DNA of 64,000 nucleotides, from contig MU385760.1 of NCBI GenBank assembly GCA_022497155.1, positions 248,001 to 312,000 of the forward strand. Reading direction: 5' to 3'. Positions 38,950 through 50,062 of the stretch are shown piece after piece. The translations under genes were made by a program, and so were the position numbers. The DNA comes from Whalleya microplaca (Eukaryota > Ascomycota > Sordariomycetes > Xylariales > Xylariaceae). The first letter of the stretch is position 1; the number at the start of each line of letters is the position of its first letter. The notes under the pieces are model-generated. The model saw nothing but the letters and a program-made list of their open reading frames with translations, was not told the DNA's origin and did no database searches.

Positions 38950-40776
38950 CCCCCCGGAATAAATAAATTACCTTTCCGGCTAGCCGTAACACCAGCGCCG
39001 GCGCGCAAAAGTCCTCCTCCGCGGCTACGTCTACCACCTCCTCGCCCAACATTTGCTTACGTCTATACGTTACTATAACCAGCTCTGCCGGAGGACGCAT
39101 TTATTTTCTGCCGACATTTCTCGTTTTGCTAGAAATTAAGCATAATTTAGTCGTAATATTAAATAAAGCGGAAAAAGTTATAACTAAAGTCGATATACTA
39201 ACTAATTATAACGTTTTAAATATAAAGTCGCAATTTCGTATAAAATTCGTTTTTTTACTCCGCTTTCGGCAATATACGCTTACCTGCCTTTTTTATAAAC
39301 TTATTCTTAAAAATATAAAATTTAGCTAAACTATTATCTATAATTAAGTCGATAAAAGCCGCTTTAACTTTTTTATTCTCGTTTATATCCCGATATTACA
39401 TATATATATACTTTATTAAAGCTACCGACATAATAATCCTATCCGGGTAATTCTTTTCCAAATACCACTAAAACTCCTTAACGGCTTTTCCCTTAATATT
39501 AAACTTAATATCTGCTATACAGGCTTCGTTAAAATCGAACCAATTAACATTAGCCTTTAGGCAATTATTCTACTTTCGATATTATATAATAAAGGAAATA
39601 ATATTTCTAAAAATGTCATTATAAAACTTAGGTATATTAACCTTAGCCGATCTCTTCTTTTTCTCTAGGTTAAAAAACGTAAATACCGGGGTTTCGTCTC
39701 GCATAATAATTTATACATCCCGGTTTACGGCCGTAACGTTTTCCGTACATAACGGGAAAATAGAAATAAAGATATACTAACATATCGGGATATTACGCTA
39801 GCTTATTACAAAATTAGTAACCGCCTGGTTAACGTCCCTTAAGCGTTAATAAAGTTTTTCGGTTTCCCCGCTTTCGGATAGCTATTAACGCAAATCTCCG
39901 ACTATAACATTAGCCTCCTAAAATAACTTTATTAAATCTATTTTTTTTTAATTAGCGGCTGCTAATTATTACTACAAGTCTTAAATTTTAGACTAAAACG
40001 TATCCGATTAATAATTCGACAGCTCCGTAACGAAATCGGTAACAAATTAATTAGCCTCGTCCAATTTTTTTATAAATTTTTTTACCTTTAAATCCTAAAT
40101 TTACAGCTAATCTAATAGTTTTTTCTTCATTTTTTTTCCCTTTTTTCCTAAAATAAATACCCAGTCTTTTATAACCCCGAAATTAATATCTTATCCTTCC
40201 GTAATATAATATAAATAACGGTAGGTTTTATAGTTAGTCATCATTAAGAAAACCCTCAACTTTACTTCCTAAAAAAGGGCTTTAAAGTATTATCGCGCTA
40301 TTTTTTCGAAGGTTTCTTCGTTAATCGTTCCGCCTATTTCGGGTTACACTTCTTTTCCTAAAAGAAACAGAAATACGAAAGGGAATCCCGAGAATTTACC
40401 TTTTATAAAGAATTTAGCTAGCTCGTCCTTACGCTCACGCGTATTTTTATCGATTTACGCCAAAATAAAATTATAGCGGGTCGTTATTAATTTATTAATA
40501 ACAATTAGCTACTTAAATTCCTTAAATAAGGTTTAAAAAATAATAGGTTTTAAATCGTTATTATCGTTATTATCTCTTTCGATAATACGTCTTTTAATAA
40601 CGTTCGGGTTATAGCTATAATAAAACTAAATCGGTCCGATTATTAAATATTAGGCTAAAAGGCTATCGCGTCCCGGGCGTTTGTCTTTATAAAAAAAAGC
40701 CTAATTATATTCTTCCGGATCGAATTAGACCTTTAAACGCGCTTCTTCCGCACGTTCTTCTTTCGTTTTCGCCATA
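38950..40776 (-). pseudogene. Gypsy-E gag relic
   Basis: The minus-strand ATG at 40,776 opens MAKTKEERAEEARLKV, a hydrophilic start typical of retrotransposon Gag, and is then broken by stops at CAA/CAG/TGG-type positions. The frame can be followed loosely to about 39,000, ending in a G+C-rich, Arg-rich segment (39,115-38,940) that may be the nucleic-acid-binding tail. Family assignment rests on position and style, not on a clear motif. Confidence 0.5.
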
Positions 40777-40994
40777 ATAAATAATATATATCGAGAATAT
40801 AGGTATAGGTATAAATATGGGTGATCTAAGCCTGATATGGCTAAACAAATGCAGGCAAATAGGGAAGGTATAGGGGTTTTTTCCCCAGGTATACAACCAG
40901 AGCCACAACACCAGCAGTCAATCAATCAGTCGATCGGTCAATTAATCAATAGAACTTAAGCCTTTCTTAAACATAGGGGGTTAATCTTGCGATT

Positions 40995-41199
40995 ATTATA
41001 ATACGTGGTAATTACTGGAGGTAAGACTTTAGTATTACTAACTGTTATATTAAAATCGCAAGATAAAAAAAAGAGGAACGAATTTCCTAAGTGTATATTA
41101 AGGAAATTTGTTCAAAAGAACCCCGCCGAGCTAACCCCAGTAAGTGACTAATGCATGCACGGGCCATATACCACAGGTGGTCCGTATAGACCGTAACTA
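40995..41199 (-). repeat. Gypsy-E 5' LTR (205 bp)
   Basis: Same length as 33,827-34,031; TTATT follows. Confidence 0.85.
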
Positions 41200-41437
41200 T
41201 TATTAATTTTATAAAAAAAATTCCGAAACTTTAACTCGCAAGCAATTCGGCTATATTAATTATTATAATAAACTTTATAAAAAATATAATATAATAGCGC
41301 GGCCCGGACTCAAATATCGGTCGAAATATTAGCCTTATAAAGAAAAATACGCCGATTTAAAATCCGATAATTTTAATAACTATAATAAAACAAATGTAAG
41401 TATTATTATTTAATATAAAAAATATAAAATAAAGTAA

Positions 41438-42355
41438 TATATTATAAAAAAATAAAGATTTAATATTTAAGGTATAGCTCCGTTATACCTTAAATACTTA
41501 AGATTTTTTTTTTTACTTTATTTTATTTAAGTTAGGCTAGCTTTAAAAAACAAGGGCCCGTAAAGCCTCGTATTAAAATTACTACTTTATTTAATAATAT
41601 TTATTATAAAAATTATATTTATTTCTCGTTATTTTATTTTATATTATCGTTTTTTAAAAATATATTAATTTATTTTTTAAAAATTAAAATTATTACTAAA
41701 TATAGAAATATCATTATTATTTATTATTTTAATATTATTCGAGTTATTATAATATAGATTAAATTATTTAATATTTTCTCGCTTAAGCTTTAAAAGGTTA
41801 TATTTAAATTTTTAAATTTGCTTATTTAAATCTTTAAGTGGTGTAAATTATCAAACTGCCTTTATCCCGAGCTTAATTTTAAGCTTAAGCAAAAAAAACC
41901 GGATAATATATACGCCCGTTAATCCGAAATTATATTTAATAATACTCCTAATAAAATTCCCTTTTATATATATTAAAAATTAATAAACTTATCTAGCTTA
42001 AATATTATTAAAATAATTTTACTTATATACTTTTAATATTAATTAAATATTTATTAATTTTTATAAATCGTTAATTATTATTAATAAGTTTTACGTTTAA
42101 AAATTTAATTATTTCGGCATTATTATCGAATTTCTTCGGTCGCGTTAATTAAAAAAGCGCATAAAAATATATAAATTTTAAAAAGGGTTGTTATAAAGTA
42201 GTAGTGTGTATTATAAGATAAATAAAGATTTAACATTTAGGTTATAGCGGAGCTGCGATCTTAAATGTTTAAGATTTTTTATCTTTTTTATCTTTTATTT
42301 TATTTTATTTAATTTAAGCTAGTTCGAAAGGCCCCTCCGAGGCCCTGTATTAAAT
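41438..42355. mobile_element. Possible small TRIM-like element (0.9 kb)
   Basis: Two direct repeats of about 140-150 bp, at 41,438-41,575 and 42,207-42,355, share TATTATAA..AATAAAGATTTAA, a short stem around GCTCC/GGAGC, AAGATTTTTT and GGCCC..TATTA. About 630 bp of AT-rich sequence without frames lies between. No TSD found, so an old TRIM or a simple duplication are both possible. Confidence 0.4.
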
Positions 42356-42533
42356 TTTTAAGTTAATTAAGCGGATTTTTTTTCGCTAAAAATTAAATAT
42401 ATTTTATAATTATTTCGATATTAATATATTAACGTTAATATAATAATTATGTAATTATATTATTATAAAATTATATTAAAAATAATATATTTTATATAAT
42501 TAAATATAAATAAAAACGAAATAAAAAACGTAA

Positions 42534-42735
42534 TGTTATGGCATAGGTTAAGCATGGGATTAAGGTGTGGTCCGTGCGCATTACGTAATCGGCTTAAACT
42601 TTATACCTGGTATATATAGTAAATTTCTCGGCCGACTTTTTAGTTTAAATTTCTTTTTTTTCCTTTATTTTAATATTATATAAAATATATAGGAATTAAG
42701 TCGCTAAGCCACCTTAACCTTAATAATATATAATA
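42534..42735 (+). repeat. Gypsy-A 5' LTR (202 bp)
   Basis: TGTTATGGCATAGG...; the end ATATAATA corresponds to ACGTAACA with RIP changes. Confidence 0.88.
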
Positions 42736-44757
42736 TAATATTAAAATTATTATTACTACTTAAAAAGGCTTTTAAAATATCCTAATTAATTAGTTATTTT
42801 GTTTTTTATATATTTATATATAATTCTTAGTCCGACTTTATATTTAAAGCCGATTCCGAATTGTTTTATAGCTTTAATATTTTAAATAATCCGAATTTAG
42901 ACGATATTAGTAACGAAAATATTACTATTATATTATACCTTAAACCCGAGTTTATAGCGGCTATATCGGGATAGCAATCCGAATTAAACCTAACCCCGGT
43001 AACTGTAGTTGCCGTACGTATTGCCTAAATTAAAAAAGCTATTTAAAATGCGCGTAAGTAAATCCGATTCGAGAAAAGTAATATAAGAGATAACTTCCCA
43101 AATGCCGATCGGCAGGTAAATTTTATTAAATTAATACGCTAATTTATATTTATATATTGAATGTTTTAGATCTTTTTTTAGTCCGAATAAAATACCGTAA
43201 TTATATAGGAAAATAATAATATAATTATAATAAATATATAGGAACTTTTTAAAACTTTTATACTTAAAATAATCTAACTAATTATAAATATTAATCCGGG
43301 AGTGTAAAATGCCAACTTATAAAAACGAATAGAAATTATTATAATTAAATATAAAAAGCAGCTAGCTAAGCCTGTTTTCCCGTTTTAATTATTAAGTATA
43401 AAAAATATTATAGCTTAGCTTAATTATAAAGGTATAATTAATTACGATAGTTTTTTTTAAAACTATTATAAAATCCCCGGTTATATTTTTCGATAAATTT
43501 AAAATATATAATGTTATAATAATAGCGTATAATAAATAAATAAATTTCTTACTGGAAGCTATAAAAATCTTATTTTATAATATAAACGTCTTATATAAAA
43601 TAGCCCGGTATTTCGGAAAACGCGCTTATTAGTTTAAGTAATTGTTTATTTAAAATAGTCGGGAAAACAAGATTCGAAATAAAATAATGTAGTTTTCTAA
43701 AAATAATTAGGGAAAAAAAAGGAAGATTTAAACGATTATTTAATCTAGTTATATTTATCTTATATTTTAATATAAGATCGGGTATTTTACTTATTTTTAA
43801 CCCGCCTGTTTACCTGCTTACTATAGGCGGGGCTATTAAAGGAAACCTTTTTAATAATAATCCTAATTAATTTAATTTTAAGTTTTCTTATTATTTTAAT
43901 TATTTAAGTTTTAATATAGAAAATAATATCCCCGTTCTTAAATTAAAATTAAGTATTATATTAAATAAAGTGAACCGGTAAAACAGATAATTAAAAAATC
44001 GCGACCATAAAATCGTAGAATTAAAAAACCGCTTCCGGGAAGCTAGTATAATAATTACTATATTTACTTTTAAGTCTAAGAAAAATACTAAAATTAATAT
44101 ATTTAATTTTTATAATAATCCCGATAAAGATATTATAAAGTTCGAGAATTAGTATATTTAGATATAAAATAAGCTAGTTATTAATATAGATTATTTTAAT
44201 TCCGATTATATAAAATTTACCGAAATACGATTTTAATTAAAAGGTAATATAGCTAAAAATTTCCGACCCTATTTTTAAGAAATATACCCAAATAAAATTA
44301 CCGATATAAAGATTTTATTTACTCGTTTATACTAGTAGTATTTCGATCGTAATTAATTTAAAAAAATAAAAACGGAACTTTACGATATAAAAATAATACC
44401 CGATACCGATTTCGATATTTTTAAAAATAAGTTTATTTATATTATAAGTAAAGCGGGCATTTTTACTACTATATAAAAGCAAAAATTCCGATAAGTTTTA
44501 ACTACTTAATTAAAGTTTGCCGTAACTTTACATTACGTTAATTCAAATTATAATTTTACTTATTATACTTTAATTAAATCCGAAACTACCCTTGTATATA
44601 AAATAGTAAAAAAGAAGCATTTTAAAAAAATAAAGGTAAAAATAAAGATAAAAAAAATAAGGGTAAAATCGCGGAAACTAAGTCTCGCGTATCGGGTAGC
44701 AATTGTTAAATAATTAAACTAATAAACGAAAAAAAAGCTTTTTTTACTGCAGAAAAT

Positions 44758-44806
44758 CGATATTAATACTATAAAGAAAAAGGTTATTATAGCCGAAAGT
44801 GTTTTA
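44758..44806 (+). pseudogene. Gypsy-A Gag zinc-knuckle relic
   Basis: Plus strand reads Y.YYKEKGYYSRKCF: the CCHC knuckle with the first Cys and the His now Tyr and the last Cys still present. Shows the gag frame and plus orientation. Confidence 0.7.
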
Positions 44807-46419
44807 ATAAAAAAAAGTTCGATTAAAATTATAACTAACGTTAAGAAAAATGTTTTTTATTTTTAATTATAACTAAATATAACCGTATTCCGGTTTTTAA
44901 ATCGAACTATAGTAAGCTTTTAAATTAATTAAATATAGGAAATTAACTTATTTAGGAAATATTACCTCCTTTTTAAAAGAAGTATTAATCATGAATTTCG
45001 GTATAAATAAAATACCATTCGATTTTTTAAATAAAGTTTATAATAGACTATTTTTAATTACTAAATTTTTTTTATAAAATATAAAAACAAACGGATATTT
45101 ATTTATAAATATAACATTTGTTTATAAAGTTTTTAAATATTTAATATTTCGATTAATTACTAGATTTTAGCTAGGTTATATTAATAGCTATAATAAATAA
45201 TTCGTTCAAATAATAAATACGTTTATTTTTACGTACTATCGGATTTAATATCGATATATACGTAATATTCTTTTTATAATTATCGATATAACTTCCGATA
45301 TTATTATAGGTAAAAAATAGTTTAAAAAATACGAGAAATATATAAATATTAAGCGATAACGTTTTTTATTTTTTAATAATTAGCGACTAATTATTAATAT
45401 AAATATTCCTATCGATAAGGCTAAATAGTTAAATCCCGATTAGTAAGGGACTTTTTTAAAAGATACGTAACGATAAAAATAGCTAATAATTAATAAAAAT
45501 TAGCGTTATTTAGCCGGATAATATAGCTGCCTTAATATTAGTTTTAATTTAAAGTTAGAAAAAATTCCGAAACTTTTTTAAACCCTAAAGCTTAATAAAA
45601 TATAGACAATCTCTTATAAAAACTTAATATTATAGCGTATAAAAAAATTAAAAGCTAAATTGCGAGAGGTATAAGCCGCTAATTAATACCCCGCCTTAAC
45701 TTAATTACCGACTTCTACTATTATTTTAAAACGATTTGCTTATATACCAAATTTAAAAAAATTTATGCTATATATATTAGCTAATAAGTCTGACTAAAGT
45801 ATATTATTTATAGCTAAAACTATAGCTAACTTTAGGGAATTATTAGACCTATTACTTATTATGCTTAAAAAACGCTATAAATAACGTAAAGCTATATTAA
45901 ATAAAGCTTTCCTTATATATAATTAATACCGTCGCTATAAGTTAAAACGTAACTGCTTAGCTTAATACTGTAATCGACTAGTAAATATAGCGTTTATTAA
46001 GGCTATAGCTTTTTATTAAGCCGCTTAAAAAAACTATCTTAAAATAACTAGCTTATATAAAATTAACAAATATATCGACAACTTAAAACGGGAAGTTTTT
46101 TTAAGCCGTAACGAAATAAAATTCCGCTAAAAGGTAATAAAAGTAATACTTAAAGTTTATTACTAATATTTAAATATATTTAATAAGGTAAACTTTAATA
46201 AGTTACCCCTTTACCGACTTAAAATAAATTATAAAATCTAGTTAAAAAAACCCTTTAATAAATTAAGGTATAGCCTTTTATATAAGATAATATTAAAGGA
46301 ATTAAAGATTTGCCGCTAATACATTACTAATAACTTATACAAAAAGTTTATCAAATTAAGCGTTACTTTTTAGGCTGCCCTTATTTTTTTTGTAATAAAA
46401 CTAAATAAAAAAATGCGTT

Positions 46420-48412
46420 TTTACGTAAACTATTATAAGCTAAACGTTATTATATATAAAAACCGCTACTTTTTACCTTTTATTAATAAAACCTTATCGC
46501 GTATTTCTAAGGCTAAAATATTTACTAAAATTAATATATATTAAACGTTTTATTACATATAAATATATTCGGATATTAAAAAACCAACGACTTTTTATAC
46601 CCGATATAAAGCGTATAAATATAAGGTTTTCTTTTTTAAATTAACTAACGGATTATCGACCTTTTAAAAATATATTAATAATACCCTAATAAAATATTTA
46701 AACAATTTTTATAGCGTATATATCGACGATATTTTAATTTTCTTTAAAAATAAAATCGACTATATTAAATATATCAGGGTTGTGATAAATGACTTAAGTC
46801 ATTAGTCATTTTTTAGTCACTAACTAACTTGCTAGTCTTAGTTAAGGGTTATGACTAACTAAGCTAGTTTTAGTCAGACCTGCTGACTAACTAGGCTAGT
46901 TTTAGTCAGGTGGCTAACTAACTTAAGTCATTTATAAGTTAGTTAGTTAGTGACTTAAAAATGACTAATGACTAGCTAAGCCTTTGTGATTTTTTAATAA
47001 CTATTTAAACCTTTATATAACTTATTTAATTCAAAAGGTATAATTTTTATTTTAAGTTTAATAATTATAATATAATGTATTATTAATATATTATAAGTAA
47101 ATATAATAATTTATGTTATATTTAAAAAGATATTTAATTTATTATAGTGATTTTTTAATAAACGTGCTTAAACGACAAATTGGAATTTTTCAAATTAAAT
47201 ATTTTTAATATTACTGTAATCTGTTTAGTTTTATATATAATATTTATAATATATAATATACGTATAATAAACTAAAAAGGGTTGTAATATTTATTATAAT
47301 AAAGGAGATATTGAACTTATTACAACTATTTTTTTAAAAACGTACTTAAACAACAAATGAAAAAGTTTTAAATTAAATGTTTTCAATATAAAAATAACTT
47401 TACAAATTTAAATAATATAATAACTCTTTTACCGTTAATAATTATATCATATAGTATGCTTATAGGAAGTTAAAAAACGGCTTTAATGAGTATTATAATA
47501 AAAAAGATATTTAATTTATTATAGCGAATTTTAGGAAAGGTGCTTAAACGACAAATTAGAAAATTCTAAATTAAATTATTTTAATATCTAATTAATTAGC
47601 TTATTTTAATAAATAAAATTACTATTTTAGCTTTATTAGTTATAGAGTAGTAAAGTAATACTATAAGTTAATTTAAAGTTAAAATATATATAATATTTAA
47701 AGCGGTATTTAATTTCTTTTATTTTTTTAAAAAAAAGTAATTTCTTAATAAGTCATTAGTCATTTTTAAGTGACTAACTAACTTAAGCAAGTTAGTCTTA
47801 GTCAGTCACCTGACTAACTTGTACTAGTTTTAGTTAGGTGACTGACTAACTAGCCTGACTTAAGTCATAGGCCTGACTAACTTAAGTCACTAAATTTAAT
47901 GACTTAAGTCACTAATTAGTGACTTAATCACAACCCTGAAATATATTAATAAAGTATTAGCCCGGCTTTAAGCAGCTAAATTATAAGCCGACCTAACTAA
48001 ATATAAATTTTATATTTAGAAAACCAAGTTTTTAAACTTTATTATAAGTACCGATAAGATTGTAATAAACCCTAAGAAAATTAAAGCTATCGAATTTTAA
48101 AAAAAGCTTAAAAATATAAAAAAAGTTTAGTTTTTTTTAAGGTTTTATAATTTTTACCGGCGATTTATGCGAGAATACGGCAGAATCGCTAAACCGTTTA
48201 TAAATTTTACCCGAAAAAGAGAAGCTTTTAATTAAATCTATAAATGTTAGGAAGTTTTTAACAATTTAAAGTATCGGTTAACTCACGCACTTATATTTTG
48301 TTATTTTTTATATAATTTAAAAACTAGACTTAAAACTAACGTTTTTAAAAATGTAATTATAAAAGTAATGTTTTAACGACTCTCGGAAAATTTCAAATAA
48401 TATCTTGTCGCG
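46420..48412 (+). pseudogene. Gypsy-A RT relic, split by a MITE
   Basis: Plus-strand RT: MRFYVNYYKLN, KNRYFLPFI, SKAKIFTKINIY, KYKVFFFKLTNG, then VYIDDILIFF at 46,716-46,745 with both catalytic Asp retained. The frame stops at the MITE and resumes at 47,947 with the thumb (FRFYNFYRRFM-like near 48,145). Stops at Gln positions elsewhere. Interrupted again at 48,413 by a solo LTR. Confidence 0.82.
46775..47938 (+). mobile_element. hAT-like MITE with 8-bp TSD (1,164 bp)
   Basis: Ends CAGGGTTGTGAT / ATCACAACCCTG, flanked by an exact 8-bp duplication AAATATAT (46,767-46,774; 47,939-47,946), the size typical of hAT elements. Terminal inverted repeats run about 200 bp and are packed with GACTTAAGT and CTAACTAACTTG words. 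Three imperfect internal repeats (near 47,143, 47,318 and 47,512) each hold GTGCTTAAACGACAAATT-like sequence. No transposase frame: non-autonomous. Confidence 0.88.
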
Positions 48413-48605
48413 TGTTATAATATAGGTTAAGCATAAGATTAAGGTGTGGTCCGTGCGCATTATGTAATTAGCTTAAACCTCACACCTAATATATATAATA
48501 AATTTCTCGGCCGACTTTTTAGTTTAAATTCCTTTTTTTTATTTTATTTTAATATTATATAAAATACATAGAAATTAAGTCGCTAAGCCACCTTAACCTT
48601 TATAA

Positions 48606-50044
48606 TGTAATGGGGCAAGGGGATTACGGGTATTAATAGCAGTTTAAAAGCCACTAAAAGCCCCTTAATGCTACGTTATAAGGCACTTTATAAAGCACTT
48701 CATAAGGTATTTATAGGGCATTTTATAAGGCAATTTACAGTGGATTATATACCTATGTTTAGCTAACTTTTTCTCTTACATTTATTTTATTAAATAGTTA
48801 AATAATTATATATATAGCTTTAGCAGCTATTATATACACTTATTTTTAACTTAATATTTCATTTTTGCTTTACCCCGATACCCTGTCTTAAGATATTTAG
48901 CTTTCCCGGATAGGCCTTAACTTTTTTGCCTTTTAATTAATCGAGTAAAATAGTCCTTTTATATTATATATTACGGAGGCATAAAATTGATTAGCAATAG
49001 CTATTTAAAGTATATTTATTATTAAACTTATTTTTATACGCAACTATTTCATTTTATCCGATAGCTATTTGTTTTTTATATAAATTAAACTAAGTTATAT
49101 ATTAAATCGATAGCTAGCTACTTTTATTTATATATCACATTCATGTCACTTATTACCCACGATTTACGAATTTTTTTTTATATTAAGACATTAAAAATAT
49201 AAAGCGCGATATTATTAAACATATTAAACCGTATATTTTTATATATAAACCTGTTTATTTTATATAGGTAATAATAATAAGCTCATTATGTTATTAATAT
49301 ATAGCTAAATATAGCTAGCTATTAATACGTATATAATTTATATAAACGACGATATCGGATAACACTTTTATACACCTTAATATATCACATTATTTAAATA
49401 TTACCTTTAATAACAAGGGAGGCTATTACTTACTGCTATTAATAGCTATAGCTATTTGACTTATTAAAAGCCGTGGCTAGCTATAGTTAGCTAACTTGTT
49501 ACTTTAAGGTCCCTGGGGTGAAAACTTTTTTTTTAGATCTAAAGGTCAGGCATTTAAGTGTGGGGCGTGTTTTTTTTTTTTTTTTTTTTTTTTTTTTGAT
49601 GTTCGTAAAAGGTTGGTAAAAAATTTGGGTGGGTTTTATTTGNNNNNNNNNNACCGCACCCCCCGGCCGTGCCCCCAGCGGGCGCCGTTTCTAAGTATTT
49701 TTTTTTTTTTTTTTTTTCAGCTGCGTAAACGCTAGCTAAAAAATTAGGGAGGGATGTAATGGGGCAAAGGGATTACGGGTATTAATAACAGCTTAAAAGC
49801 CATTAAAAGCCCCCTAAAGTCACGTCACAAGGCACTTTATAAAGCACTCCACAAGGTATTCACAAGGCACTCCACAAGGCAATTTATAGTAAATTATATA
49901 CCTGTATTTAGCTAACCTTTTCTCTCACATTTACCTCACTAAATAGTCAAATAGTCACACATATAGCTTTAGTAGCTATTATATACACTCATTTTTAACT
50001 TGATATTTTACTTTCGCTTTACCTCGATACCTTGTCTTAAGATA
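48606..50044 (+). mobile_element. TRIM-like LTR element (1.44 kb), contains gap
   Basis: Two direct repeats of exactly 290 bp (48,606-48,895; 49,755-50,044), TGTAATGGGGCAAG...GTCTTAAGATA; polypurine-like TTAGGGAGGGA just before the second; flanking ATAA (or ATAAT if the element starts one base later). The internal 859 bp has no coding frame, two long T runs (28 and 20 nt) and the 10-N gap. Length and structure fit a terminal-repeat retrotransposon in miniature. Confidence 0.8.
49643..49652. other. Assembly gap (10 N)
   Basis: Ten N between two homopolymer-rich flanks. The 45 bp left of the gap (after the T run) is a noisy version of the sequence that follows the second T run, so the gap size is probably nominal and the flanks may overlap. 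Confidence 0.97.
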
Positions 50045-50062
50045 ATAATACGTGACATCGCG

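Larger units (their letters stand above)
33827..41199 (-). mobile_element. Gypsy-E(-), full-length, mildly RIPed (7.37 kb)
   Basis: LTRs 33,827-34,031 and 40,995-41,199 (both 205 bp) in direct orientation, flanked by TTATT on both sides (33,822-33,826; 41,200-41,204; the TSD assignment carries a few bases of uncertainty). Coding strand is minus: Gag start near 40,775, pol at about 39-35 kb, then a tRNA-like module and a G-rich tract before the 3' LTR. It keeps far more G+C than its neighbours, e.g. 38,940-39,115, so it is among the youngest insertions. Confidence 0.88.
48413..50057 (+). repeat. Solo LTR of gypsy-A family, split by TRIM
   Basis: LTR from TGTTATAATATAGG (48,413) to TAA (48,605) and then TACGTGACA ending at 50,057. 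Outer TSD TCGCG is exact (48,408-48,412; 50,058-50,062). The break is the 1.44-kb element at 48,606-50,044. It sits in the RNase H region of gypsy-A, a second member of the same LTR family inside the first. Confidence 0.87.

Noticed and set aside
40705..40925. Two overlapping minus-strand frames of 66-68 codons
   Set aside because: Only the internal part starting at 40,776 fits a Gag start; the upstream part is LTR-proximal leader.
49569..49717. Two poly-T runs as LINE/SINE tails
   Set aside because: Both lie inside the TRIM and next to a gap; the flanks are duplicate versions of one sequence, so this is better explained by assembly error.
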